Shown: positions 44,112 through 53,300 of the stretch, one piece after another
Position numbering within the stretch: position 1 is the first letter of the stretch
Layout of the letters: every line of letters begins with the position of its first letter
The notes under the pieces: generated by a model
The model's database searches: none
The model's input: the letters and a program-made list of their open reading frames with translations, nothing else
What the model was told of the DNA's origin: nothing
Program-made: the position numbers and the translations under genes
NCBI GenBank assembly: GCA_019694335.1
Contig: JAIBCD010000005.1
Location: forward strand, 1 to 64,000
DNA from: Rhodospirillaceae bacterium
Lineage (GTDB): Bacteria > Pseudomonadota > Alphaproteobacteria > Rhodospirillales > Rhodospirillaceae
Reading direction: 5' to 3'
DNA length: 64,000 nucleotides

Positions 44112-44753
44112 ATGACCGACATCACCGCCGAACTGGTCCTCAAGGCCTATACCTACGGCGTGTTCCCCATGGCCAAGTCGCGGGGCGATACGGACGTATT
44201 CTGGGTGCAGCCCAAGCTGCGCGGCGTGATCCCGCTCGACCAGTTCCATGTCTCGCACTCCTTGCGCAAGACCTTGCGCCGCGGCGTGTTCGAAGTGACC
44301 GTGAACCGGGACTTCGCGGGCGTGATGGCGGGCTGCGCCGAATCCACCGCCGACCGCGCCGACACCTGGATCAACAACCGCATCATCGGCCTGTTCACCG
44401 AACTGCACGACGCCGGCCTCGCGCATAGCGTCGAATGCTGGCGGGACGGCACCCTCGCCGGCGGACTCTACGGATTGACCATGGGCGCCGCGTTCTTCGG
44501 CGAAAGCATGTTCAGCCGCGCCACCGACGCGTCCAAGGTGGCGCTCGTGCACCTCGCCGCGATTCTCAAGGCCGGCCAATACATCCTGCTGGACACCCAG
44601 TTCATCACCGACCACCTGAAGCAGTTCGGCGCCATCGAGATCAGCCAGAAGGAATACCTCGGCCAGTTGTCCGCGGCGCTGGCGCGGCAGGGCACGTTCG
44701 GTCCGCCCCTGCCGCAGGCCAAGCTGGAAGCGGTGCTGTTCGGCCAATCCTGA
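44112..44753 (+). CDS. aat: leucyl/phenylalanyl-tRNA-protein transferase
   Basis: A 213-residue protein. Family signature: AYTYGVFPMAKSRGDTDVFWVQPKLRGVIPL with the conserved Phe and Trp pocket, plus GGLYGLTMGAAFFGESMFSR and LDTQFITDHLKQFGA. It adds Leu/Phe to N-terminal Arg or Lys for ClpS/ClpAP degradation. The position after accB-accC is common in alphaproteobacteria. Its stop overlaps the next ATG (TGATG). Confidence 0.96.
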   Translation: MTDITAELVLKAYTYGVFPMAKSRGDTDVFWVQPKLRGVIPLDQFHVSHSLRKTLRRGVFEVTVNRDFAGVMAGCAESTADRADTWINNRIIGLFTELHDAGLAHSVECWRDGTLAGGLYGLTMGAAFFGESMFSRATDASKVALVHLAAILKAGQYILLDTQFITDHLKQFGAIEISQKEYLGQLSAALARQGTFGPPLPQAKLEAVLFGQS

Positions 44754-45118
44754 TGGGTGTCCATCCGCTCGGCCGGCCGGTGTGGTCGGCGCTGACCACG
44801 CGCCAAGGCGCATTCGCTGCCGGCGACGTGCGTGCCCTGCGCTTCGCGGCCGATGTCAGCCGGTTGCTGGCGATGGCGGGAGAACGCTCGCGGCCCGAGG
44901 GCTTCACCGAGGTCAGCGGCATCTGTACCCGCCCCGACGCACGGGGGCGCGGCTACGCCCGCAAGCTGTCGGCCTGGGTGGCCCACAAAATCGCGACCCG
45001 CGGCGAAACGCCCTTTCTTCACTCCCCGACCACGAATACAAACACCATCCGGCTTTACGAATCCCTGGGCTTCACGCCGTGGTGCGAGGTCACCGGCGTG
45101 GTGCTTCGAACGTCCTAG
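44753..45118 (+). CDS. GNAT (FR47-like) acetyltransferase with internal deletion
   Basis: A 121-residue protein. Residues 1-35 match the N-terminus of FR47-like GNAT proteins (HPLGRPVWSALTTRQGAFA). From about residue 37 the sequence jumps to the C-terminal acetyl-CoA-binding half (MAGERSRPEGFTEVSGICTRPDARGRGYARKL), with R-G-R-G-Y-A as the pyrophosphate loop, ending in LYESLGFTPWCEV. Intact relatives carry about 100 residues between these parts. The frame is intact, so this is an in-frame deletion rather than a frameshift. Activity is doubtful. Coupled to aat. Confidence 0.75.
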   Translation: MGVHPLGRPVWSALTTRQGAFAAGDVRALRFAADVSRLLAMAGERSRPEGFTEVSGICTRPDARGRGYARKLSAWVAHKIATRGETPFLHSPTTNTNTIRLYESLGFTPWCEVTGVVLRTS

Positions 45119-45126
45119 AATGTGAA

Positions 45127-46365
45127 ATGTCGACGCGCGCTGAAATCGGTTTCAAGGAATTCGTTTCGATGATCGCCCTGGTGATGGCGGTCAACGCGCT
45201 CGCCATCGACACCATGCTGCCGGCCCTGCCCGAGATCGGCGACGCCATCGGCATCCCCACCGAAAGCGGCCGCCAGTGGATCGTGACGTCCTACCTGCTC
45301 GGTTTTGGCGGCGCGCAGCTGATCTTCGGCACCCTCTCCGACCGCTTCGGGCGCCGGCCGATCCTGCTGGCCGGTCTGGCCGGGTATTTCGTCTTCAGCG
45401 TCATGTCGGCTCTGGCCGGGTCGTTCGAGTCCATGATGGTCGCCCGCGTGATCCAGGGCATCTGCGCCGCGGCCACCCGGGTGCTGGCGATCTCCATCGT
45501 CCGCGACCGTTTCGCCGGCCGGCAGATGGCGCGGGTGATGTCGCTGGTGTTCATCGTCTTCCTGGCGGTGCCGATCATCGCGCCCTCGCTGGGTCAGCTG
45601 ATCATGGTGTTCCTGCCGTGGCGCTGGATCTTCGGGATGCTCGCGCTTTACAGCGCGGTCGTGTTCGTATGGGTGACGATCCGGCTGCCCGAGACTATCC
45701 ACGCCGAGGACCGCCGCCCGATCTCCCCCCAAAGCATCGCCAACGCCGTGCGGCTCACGCTCACCAACCGCTATGCCGTGGGCTATATGACCGCGGTGAC
45801 ATTCATGTTCGGCGGCATGTTCGGCTATCTCAATTCCGCCCAACAGATCTTCGCCGACATCTTCGCCATCCCCAAGCTGTTCCCTTCGATCTTCGCCCTG
45901 ATCGCGGGCGCGCTGGGTGTCGCGTCGCTCGTGAATTCCCGCATCGTCGAGCGTGTCGGCATGCGCGTGGTGTCCCACACCGCGTTGTGCGCCTATCTCG
46001 GCGTGGCGGCGGTTCACCTCGCGGTCGCCTTCCTGGGTTTCGAGAACGTCTGGACCTTCGTGGTCCTGCAAGCGGCGATGATGTTCTGCTTCGGGCTGAT
46101 GGGCGCGAACTTCAATGCGCTTGCCATGGAACCGCTCGGTCACGTCGCCGGCACCGCCTCGTCGATCCAGGGCTTCACCACCACCACCGGCGGCGCGCTC
46201 CTGGGCTTCCTGGTCGGGCAGCAGTTCAACGGCTCGACCGTGCCGCTCACCACCGGGTTCCTGGTGCTGGGTTTAATCGCGCTGCTGGCGGTGATCGTCA
46301 CGGAGAAGGGCAAGCTGTTCCGCCCGAGCCCGGTCAACGCCGCGGCGGCAGCCACCGAGCACTGA
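45127..46365 (+). CDS. MFS drug-resistance transporter, Bcr/CflA type
   Basis: A 412-residue protein with twelve predicted membrane helices. The first loop motif is GTLSDRFGRRP. The N-terminal helix has LAIDTMLPALPEI, a Bcr/CflA hallmark (D-x-x-L-P-A-L/M-P). It exports drugs or small metabolites such as bicyclomycin-like compounds or sulfonamides. The substrate here is unknown. The ATG at 45127 follows the GNAT stop by 8 bp. Confidence 0.92.
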   Translation: MSTRAEIGFKEFVSMIALVMAVNALAIDTMLPALPEIGDAIGIPTESGRQWIVTSYLLGFGGAQLIFGTLSDRFGRRPILLAGLAGYFVFSVMSALAGSFESMMVARVIQGICAAATRVLAISIVRDRFAGRQMARVMSLVFIVFLAVPIIAPSLGQLIMVFLPWRWIFGMLALYSAVVFVWVTIRLPETIHAEDRRPISPQSIANAVRLTLTNRYAVGYMTAVTFMFGGMFGYLNSAQQIFADIFAIPKLFPSIFALIAGALGVASLVNSRIVERVGMRVVSHTALCAYLGVAAVHLAVAFLGFENVWTFVVLQAAMMFCFGLMGANFNALAMEPLGHVAGTASSIQGFTTTTGGALLGFLVGQQFNGSTVPLTTGFLVLGLIALLAVIVTEKGKLFRPSPVNAAAAATEH

Positions 46366-46367
46366 AC

Positions 46368-46742
46368 TTATTTCGCCTGCGAGCTGCTCTCGCAGCGCAG
46401 CACCCAGACGTCATAGACCGGATGGTCGAGCGCCGACAGCGCGGGACTGGAGGCGAACATCCAGCCCGAGAACACCTTGGTGCGCTGCTTGCCCTGGGGC
46501 GTATCGAAAATCTCGACAAAAGCGGCGCTTTCCGGCTGTTCTTCCGGCGGGCGCGTGACGCAGGTGCGGGCGATCACTTCGAGCGTGCCGAGGCGCGCGG
46601 TCTCGCCGACGCGGTCCTTGAAGGTGCTGACCCGTGCCGCGACCTTGTCGAGGCCGCTCAGCACCACCGTATCCATGGTGATATCCGTGGCCGCTGCGGG
46701 CGCCGCGATCAGCGCCGCGAGGATCAAAGCAAACCATTTCAT
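46368..46742 (-). CDS. DUF2155 domain protein, secreted
   Basis: A 124-residue protein with a signal peptide (ending PAAATDI). The DUF2155 core includes GTLEVIARTCVTRPPEE, FVEIFD and KVFSGWMFASSPALSALDHPVYDVWVLRC. Two conserved Cys may form a disulfide. The function is unknown, but it is a fixed neighbour of mlaD and NDUFA12 genes in alphaproteobacteria. The start overlaps the mlaD stop by 4 bp. Confidence 0.9.
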   Translation of the reverse strand: MKWFALILAALIAAPAAATDITMDTVVLSGLDKVAARVSTFKDRVGETARLGTLEVIARTCVTRPPEEQPESAAFVEIFDTPQGKQRTKVFSGWMFASSPALSALDHPVYDVWVLRCESSSQAK

Positions 46743-47215
46743 TTGGGTGCGTCGCCCTGCTTCTGTTCGCCGCTGCTGGTGGCGAGGAAGATGATCTGGC
46801 CCACGAGGTCTTCCAGCGACTGGTAGTCCTTGGTGCGCGCCAGCACGCCGCCGGCCTTGAGCTTTTCCGCCGCCTGACCGGGCACGAGGTTCACGTATTT
46901 CCCGCCGAGCAGGCCGTCGCCGACAATGGCGGCTTCGGTGTCGGCGGGCAGTTGGACCTTGGAATCGATCGACAGGGTCACCTTGGCCTGGAAGGTCTTG
47001 GGATCGAGCTCCTGCGCCGTGACCGTGCCCACGGAAATACCCGAGATACGCACGTCGCTGCCGCGTTCCAGCCCGCCGACCTTGGTGAAGATGGCGCTGA
47101 TTGTGTAGCCGCTGGTGGATTTGACCGTCGCCACCTGGGCCGCGAACAGGAGGAAGATCGCCGCCGCCGCCAGCACCACCGCGCCCAGCACCGCCTCGAT
47201 CATGTTGCGCTTCAT
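46739..47215 (-). CDS. mlaD: MlaD-family lipid-binding protein
   Basis: A 158-residue protein with one N-terminal anchor (about 9-28) and an MCE/MlaD domain, with GLERGSDVRISGISVGTV and GLLGGKYVNLVPG. It is an inner-membrane-anchored ring component that moves phospholipids between the outer and inner membranes. No mlaE/mlaF is in the window. It overlaps both neighbours by 4 bp in a tight operon. Confidence 0.92.
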   Translation of the reverse strand: MKRNMIEAVLGAVVLAAAAIFLLFAAQVATVKSTSGYTISAIFTKVGGLERGSDVRISGISVGTVTAQELDPKTFQAKVTLSIDSKVQLPADTEAAIVGDGLLGGKYVNLVPGQAAEKLKAGGVLARTKDYQSLEDLVGQIIFLATSSGEQKQGDAPK

Positions 47216-47688
47216 GGCACCGCCTTCTCGGCGCGGGCCGCCTTGGCTTCCGAAACGATATGCGCGATCAGATCCTCGATGATCACCGAGTCCTGGGTGT
47301 AGGCCATGCGCGCGCCCGGCTTCAGCGTCTCTTCGGCGCCGCCCGGCTGCAATTCGATATGCTTGGAGCCGAACACGCCATCGGTTTCCACGATCGCGGC
47401 GGTGTCCTCGGGCAGGGCCAGCATCTGCGTGAGGCGGAAGGTGAGCGTGGCGCGGTGGCCATCGGTGAGTTCGGACTTGATCACCGTACCCACCGGCACG
47501 CCGGCCAGGCGCACGGGCGTGCCGACATAGACGCCGTCGGCGCGCGAAAAATCGGCGGTGAGAGTCATGGCGCCCTTGGTTTCATCCAACGCGCGGCGAT
47601 TGGCGAGAGCGGTGAACACGAGAATGGTCCCAAGCACCAGCGCCGCCAGCACACCAACCAGATATTCGCGGCGCTCGGTGCGCGACAT
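47212..47688 (-). CDS. second MlaD-domain protein
   Basis: A 158-residue protein with an N-terminal anchor (LVGVLAALVLGTILVFTAL) and an MCE domain (GVYVGTPVRLAGVPVGTV, GVFGSKHIELQPGG). It is paralogous to the adjacent mlaD product at equal length. The last 20 residues are Ala/Lys/Glu-rich. The two may form a mixed ring, or serve two transport systems. Its stop overlaps the next ATG by 4 bp. Confidence 0.88.
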   Translation of the reverse strand: MSRTERREYLVGVLAALVLGTILVFTALANRRALDETKGAMTLTADFSRADGVYVGTPVRLAGVPVGTVIKSELTDGHRATLTFRLTQMLALPEDTAAIVETDGVFGSKHIELQPGGAEETLKPGARMAYTQDSVIIEDLIAHIVSEAKAARAEKAVP

Positions 47689-47722
47689 TGAGGAACCTAA
47701 ATGTGGCAGTACCGGGATGGCC

Positions 47723-48070
47723 TTACTCGGGCTTCCAGGCCGTATAGCCGGTGCCCATCTTGGGCGCCTCGCCGCCGCGGCGGTCGTGGCCGGGCGGGAG
47801 GTAGGCTTGGTCGGTGCCGGTCAGGTTGGGCTGGTGCGGCTTTTGCCAGGCGCGGGTCGGCGCATCGAGCGGCGCATCGGTGGTGTGATGCAGCCAGGCA
47901 TGCCATTCGGGCGGCACTTTCGAGGCTTCGGCTTCGCCCTTGTAGATCACCCAGCGCTCCTCGCGGCCGGCGAAACGCAGGCGCTTGGACTTGTAGTAAA
48001 CGTTGCCGGTGGAATCCTCGCCGACCTTGATGCCGTGCAGCTTGGTGTGCAGCCAGTTGCCGATACTCAT
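47723..48070 (-). CDS. NDUFA12-like complex I accessory subunit
   Basis: A 115-residue protein. Signature GNVYYKSKRLRFAGREERWVIY, PPEWHAWLHHTTD, PHQPNLTGTDQAYLPPG. This B17.2/NDUFA12 family is restricted to alphaproteobacteria and mitochondria. The start at 48070 gives MSIGNWLHTKLHG. A longer open frame upstream has no support. It is the first gene of the run that continues with the two MlaD genes and DUF2155. Confidence 0.94.
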   Translation of the reverse strand: MSIGNWLHTKLHGIKVGEDSTGNVYYKSKRLRFAGREERWVIYKGEAEASKVPPEWHAWLHHTTDAPLDAPTRAWQKPHQPNLTGTDQAYLPPGHDRRGGEAPKMGTGYTAWKPE

Positions 48071-48128
48071 AAACGCTCTCTCCACGTTCGGCCGGGATCG
48101 GGATCCCGCCCGGACCAAATTTCATCCG

Positions 48129-48172
48129 GCGCGTCCGGACGGAAAACCGGTGCCCCTATTTCCTGGATGCGC
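48129..48172. repeat. dispersed palindrome, GCGCGTCC...GGATGCGC
   Basis: Arms GCGCGTCC and GGATGCGC enclose GGACGGAAAACCGG and CCTATTTCC. It is the diverged member nearest the right side. It lies between the NDUFA12 and cytochrome c genes. The rest of 48071-48255 shows nothing else. Confidence 0.75.
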
Positions 48173-48255
48173 CGCCGGCCCGCACTATGGCGGCTTTCGC
48201 CTCACCGGTAAACGCCCTGGTTCTAGGGCTAAGTCATTGATTTAGCAAGCACCTG

Positions 48256-48792
48256 CTACTTCAGATTGCCTGGGTAAACGATGAAGAAGTTGCCCCGATT
48301 GGGCATCTTCACCTTGGGCAGGGTCTTGGCGTTCATGACCTCGCTGTTCTTGATGATGCCATTGGCGGCCAGGATATAAGCCGACACCGCGTAGACCTCG
48401 TCGCTGGTGAGCGTCTGCGGCTCGTTCAGCGGCATGGCGCGACGCACGAAATCGAACAGCGTGGTGGCGTAGGGCCAATAACTGCCGACGGTTTTCACCG
48501 GCGCGTCAGAGGTCAATGTCCCCTGCCCGCCCACCAGCCGGTCGGCCGGTTGGCCCTGGCCTTCCGAACCATGGCAGTAGGAACACTTGTCGGCGAACAC
48601 CTGCTTGCCTTCCTTGGCGCTGCCTTTGCCGGACGGCAGGCCGGCGCCGTCCGGGCCGATGGACAGATCCCAGGGCGCGAGATCGGCCGGCGAGATCGGC
48701 TTGCCGAGCATCGGGGTTTCCGTCGCGCCGAAGGCGCGCGAACAAAAACCCGCCGCAATAAGAACCGTGGCCGCGCGCTTAAACATAGACAT
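48256..48792 (-). CDS. c-type cytochrome, electron acceptor of the adjacent sulfite dehydrogenase
   Basis: A 178-residue protein with a signal peptide (ending RAFGA) and one haem-binding motif, CSYCH, at about residues 69-73. A distal Met candidate is in RRAMPLNEPQTL. Only one haem motif is visible, while SoxD-type partners usually have two. SorB-like cytochromes have one. The gene overlaps the dehydrogenase stop by 14 bp and is co-oriented, so it is probably the physiological electron acceptor. Confidence 0.9.
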   Translation of the reverse strand: MSMFKRAATVLIAAGFCSRAFGATETPMLGKPISPADLAPWDLSIGPDGAGLPSGKGSAKEGKQVFADKCSYCHGSEGQGQPADRLVGGQGTLTSDAPVKTVGSYWPYATTLFDFVRRAMPLNEPQTLTSDEVYAVSAYILAANGIIKNSEVMNAKTLPKVKMPNRGNFFIVYPGNLK

Positions 48793-50047
48793 GCTTCACC
48801 TCGCCGTCGGCCGCGATGTTCCAGCTGGTGATGGCGTTGTTGTGATAGGCCGCGCGGTTGCCGCGCGCCGCGATCAGAACGTCACGGGCCGGTTGGGTGT
48901 AGCCGGTGTCGTCGGTACAGCGGGCTTGCAGTACCGCCGGCTGCCCGGTCCAGTGCCAGGGGATGCGGAAGCGCGTCAGCGCTTTCGATATCACCGGTTC
49001 CGACAGTGCCGCCGGCGCCCAGGTCTTGCCGCCGTCGGCGGAGACCTCGACCTTCGCCACTTTGCCGTTGCCGGACCACGCCAGGCCCGAGATCTCGTAG
49101 AAACCCTGTTGCTTCAGCTGAAAACCCGGCGACGGCTTGGTGATCACGGCTTTGGCGTCCAGTTGGAACTTGAACTGCGCCACTTTGCCGTCATTCAACA
49201 GCAGCGAATATTTCGAGGTCTCGTCCTTGGTCATGGTCGGCGCCGCGGTGAGCTTGATGCGGTGCAGCCACTTCACGTTCATGTTGCCCTGGAAGCCGGG
49301 CAGCAACAGGCGCAACGGATAGCCGTTCGACGGGCGGATACGTTCACCATTCTGGTAGAGGCACACCAGCGCGTCGTCCATGGCCTTGGCGAGCGGCACG
49401 CTGCGGCTCATGCTCGCGGCGTCGGCGCCTTCGGCCAACAGCCATTGCGCCTTCGGATCGACGCCCGCTTCGTCCAGCAGCAGCGCCAGCGGCACGCCGG
49501 TCCATTCGGCGCAGGACAAGAGGCCGTGCAGCGCCTGCGCCGTTCCCGCCGCCGCCGCCTTGGCGTACAGCGCGCCACTATTGCCGGCACATTCCACGAA
49601 GCTGATGCGCGAGGTCATGGGATAGCGCGCGAGGTCTTCCATGGTGAACACCAGCGGCCGTTTCACCAGGCCATGGATCAACAGGCGGTGCCGGTCGGGA
49701 TCGATGTCGGGGATGCCGTTGTGGCTGCGCTCGAAATGCAGGCCGTTGGGCGTGATCATGCCTTCCAGAAACTGCAGCGGCGTGCGCACCGAGCCGGGGC
49801 CGCTCTCATACAGCGGATTGTGCTCGACGATCGCTCCGCGCCCGACCTTGGCCTCGTATTTCGAGGGCTGGCCGTAGGCGGTGAACCAGGCGCCCGGCTT
49901 CTTGGTCCATTCCGGGATCGCCAGGGGCTCGGCCCTGGCGCCGCCGGCGGCCAGCGCGGCCAGGCCGGCACCGCCCGCGAGGAAGAACCGCCGGTCGAGG
50001 AGTCCATTGGCAGCCGCGGGCTCAAGCTGGTTGCCGGTCTTCTTCAT
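48779..50047 (-). CDS. sulfite/sulfane dehydrogenase molybdopterin subunit (SoxC-like)
   Basis: A 422-residue protein with a Tat signal (DRRFFLAGGAGLAALAAGGARA). The Moco-ligand Cys is in SFVECAGNSG, followed by the sulfite-oxidase-type segment CAEWTGVPLALLLDEAG and the C-terminal dimerisation domain (AWSGNGKVAKVEVSADGGKTW). It oxidises sulfite or sulfur-bound intermediates in the periplasm and passes electrons to the adjacent cytochrome. No soxXYZAB genes are present, so a free-standing sulfite dehydrogenase is more likely than full Sox. A genuine SoxC assignment is not certain. Confidence 0.85.
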   Translation of the reverse strand: MKKTGNQLEPAAANGLLDRRFFLAGGAGLAALAAGGARAEPLAIPEWTKKPGAWFTAYGQPSKYEAKVGRGAIVEHNPLYESGPGSVRTPLQFLEGMITPNGLHFERSHNGIPDIDPDRHRLLIHGLVKRPLVFTMEDLARYPMTSRISFVECAGNSGALYAKAAAAGTAQALHGLLSCAEWTGVPLALLLDEAGVDPKAQWLLAEGADAASMSRSVPLAKAMDDALVCLYQNGERIRPSNGYPLRLLLPGFQGNMNVKWLHRIKLTAAPTMTKDETSKYSLLLNDGKVAQFKFQLDAKAVITKPSPGFQLKQQGFYEISGLAWSGNGKVAKVEVSADGGKTWAPAALSEPVISKALTRFRIPWHWTGQPAVLQARCTDDTGYTQPARDVLIAARGNRAAYHNNAITSWNIAADGEVKHVYV

Positions 50048-50169
50048 GGAGTCCCCCCTGTTTCAGGCCTGTGAAAAGCATAGTCCCCGGACCGGCCAGC
50101 TGTCAGTAAAACCTGGGGAAAACTCCCCCAAAGCCATTGAACCGGGGGGGGCTAAACCTTAATCTGGTG

Positions 50170-50216
50170 GCTCACCGGCGCGAAGGGCCCAATATATAGG
50201 GGCTCAGCCGGTGAGC
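50170..50216 (+). promoter_or_regulatory. hairpin with an NrdR-box-like palindrome upstream of nrdJ
   Basis: Arms GCTCACCGGC (50170-50179) and GCCGGTGAGC (50207-50216) form a perfect 10-bp stem. The loop holds CCCAATATATAGGGG (50188-50202), a near-palindrome that resembles NrdR boxes (CAATATATTG-type). Only one such box is seen, whereas NrdR sites are usually paired. The region 50217-50346 has no other recognised element and no cobalamin riboswitch. Confidence 0.45.
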
Positions 50217-50346
50217 GGGGTGGGCGCCGCGGGGGAAAAGCCTGGAATATCAAGCTTCTAACGTGACGCAGGCCGGTTTTCCGGCCGCGGCGCGGCGTGG
50301 CGCGAATTCCGGTTCTGGTCATTTAGAGCGCGAGCGGAGTACGGGC

Positions 50347-53300
50347 ATGCGGATTACCAGGCGGTTCACCAAGCCCGGCAGGTCACCTTACGACGGCATC
50401 AGCTTCCGCACCGCCACCAGCGAGATTCGCAATCCCGGCGGTTCCGTGGTGTTCCGGCAGGAAGGCATCATGGTCCCGGCCGGCTGGTCGCAGGTGGCCT
50501 GCGACATCGTCGCGCAGAAATACTTCCGCCGTGCCGGCATCCCGGTGGCGCTGGTGCCCGTGGCCGAGAACGATGTGCCCGATTTCCTGTGGCGCAAGAC
50601 CGCCGCCACCGCCGAACTCAAGGAACTTCCGGAAGCCGAACGCACGCGCGGCGAAACGGACGCACGCGACGTGTTCGACCGCCTCGCCGGCTGCTGGGCC
50701 TACTGGGGCTGGAAGGCCGGCTTCTTCGACAGCGACGCCGACGCCCGCGCTTATTTCGACGAAATGCGCTTCATGCTGGCGACGCAGATGGGCGCACCCA
50801 ACTCGCCGCAGTGGTTCAACACCGGCTTGCACTGGGCCTACGGCATCGACGGCCCGGCGCAGGGCCACTACTACGTCGACTTCCGCACCGGACAACTGGT
50901 GGCGGCCCGCAGCGCCTACGAGCGCCCGCAGCCCCACGCCTGTTTCATCCAGGCCATCAACGACGACTTGGTCGGCGACGGCGGGATCATGGATCTGTGG
51001 GTGCGCGAGGCGCGGCTGTTCAAATACGGCTCGGGCACCGGCACCAACTTCTCGGCCTTGCGCGGCGAGGGCGAGAAGCTCTCGGGCGGCGGTACATCGT
51101 CGGGCCTGATGAGCTGGCTGAAGATCGGCGACCGGGCCGCGGGCGCGATCAAGTCCGGCGGCACCACGCGCCGCGCAGCCAAAATGGTGATCGTCAACGC
51201 CGACCACCCGGACATCGAGGCATTCATCGACTGGAAGGTGCGCGAGGACCAGAAGGTCGCCGCCCTGGTGGCCGGCTCGCGCGCCACCGCCAAGCACCTG
51301 AACAAGATCCTCAAGGCCTGCAAGGAATGGGACGGCAGCGCTGACGCGCGCCTCGACCCCACCGCGAACGCGCAACTCCGCAAGGAAGTGCGCGCCGCGC
51401 GCGCCGCCATGATCCCCGACGCCATGATCCAGCGCACCCTGCAGTTCGCGGCCCAGGGCTATACCGAGATGGAATTCCCCGAGTTCGACACCGACTGGGA
51501 TTCCGAAGCCTACGCCACGGTCGCGGGCCAGAACTCCAACAACAGCGTGCGCGTCACCGACGACTTCCTGAAGGCGGTGGAGACCGACGCCGACTGGGCG
51601 CTGATCAACCGCACCAACGGCAAGACCGCCAAGACCGTGAAAGCCAAGGATCTTTGGGACCGCATCGGCGAAGCCGCCTGGGCCTGCGCCGATCCCGGCC
51701 TGCAGTTCGACACCACCGTCAACGACTGGCACACCTGCCCGCAGTCGGGCCGTATCAATGCTTCGAACCCCTGTTCGGAGTACATGTTCCTCGACAACAC
51801 CGCCTGCAACCTCGCCTCGCTCAACCTGCTCACCTTCCGCAAGGACACCGATCAATCTGGGGGCGGATTCGACGTGCAGGGCTTCGAGCACGCGGTGCGC
51901 CTGTGGACCATCGCGCTCGAAATCTCGGTGATCATGGCGCAGTTCCCCTCCAAGGAGATTGCCGAACGTTCGCACGCTTTCCGCACCCTCGGCCTCGGCT
52001 ATGCCAATCTCGGCGGCCTGCTGATGGCCAACGGCCTCGGCTACGACAGCGCGGAAGCCCGCGCGCTGGCCGCCGCCATCACGGCGCTCATGACTGGCGT
52101 GGCTTACGCCACCTCGGCGGAGATGTCGGAGGAGCACGGCGCGTTCCCGGGCTATGCCGCCAACCGCGGCGACATGCTGAAGGTGATACGCAACCACCGC
52201 CGCGCCGCTTACGGCCATCGCGACGGCTACGAAGGCCTGCACATCAACCCGGTGGCGCTGGATGCCGCCTCCTGCCCGGACTCCGCGCTGGTCGCGGCGG
52301 CGAAACTGGCCTGGGACCGGGCACTGGAGCGCGGCACAGCTCACGGATTCCGCAACGCGCAGGTCTCGGTGATCGCGCCCACGGGCACCATCGGCCTGCT
52401 GATGGACTGCGACACCACCGGCATCGAACCGGACTTCGCCTTGGTGAAGTTCAAGAAGCTCGCCGGCGGCGGCTACTTCAAGATCATCAACCGCATCGTG
52501 CCGCTGGCCCTGAAGGGCCTCGGCTATACGCCCGAGCAGGTCGAGGCCATCGCCAAGTACGCGGTAGGCCACGGCACCCTCAAGGACGCGCCCGCGATCA
52601 ACGCCGAGTCGCTCGCGGACCGCGGCTTCACCGGCAAGGCGCTCGCCGCCATCGAGGAAGCCCTGGCCGATGCCTTCGACGTCAAGTTCGTGTTCAACAG
52701 ATACACGCTGGGCGAGGAATTCTGCATCAAGACCCTGGGCTTTGATGAAGCGCAGCTGTCCGATGTCGGCTTCAACATGCTCGAGGCCCTGGGCTTCACC
52801 AAGGCCGACATCGCGGCCGCCAACATCCACGTCTGCGGCGCCATGACCCTGGAAGGCGCCCCGCACCTGAAAGCCGAGCATCTGCCGATCTTCGACTGCG
52901 CCAGCCCCTGCGGCCGCACCGGCACCCGGGCGCTCTCGGCGGACGCGCATATCCTGATGATGGCCGCGGCTCAGCCGTTCATCTCGGGCGCGATCTCCAA
53001 GACCATCAATATGCGCTCGACCGCCACCATCGCCGATGTCGGCGCCGCCTACATGAAGTCGTGGAAGCTGGGCCTCAAAGCCAATGCGCTCTATCGCGAC
53101 GGCTCGAAGCTGTCCCAGCCGCTGGCCGCGATCTTCGCCGACGACAGCGTGGACGATGAAGATACCGTCGAGACCGTCGCCACCGTGATCCAGGCGCCGT
53201 CGCCGGCCCGTGCCGAGATCGTGGCCGAGCGCATCATCGAGCGCGTGATCGAACGCGAACGCCAGCGCCTGCCGGACCGGCGCAAAGGCTACACCCAGAA

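Noticed and set aside
50048-50346. Cobalamin riboswitch upstream of nrdJ
   Set aside because: No B12-box sequence. A B12 riboswitch usually represses B12-independent isoenzymes, not the B12-dependent one.
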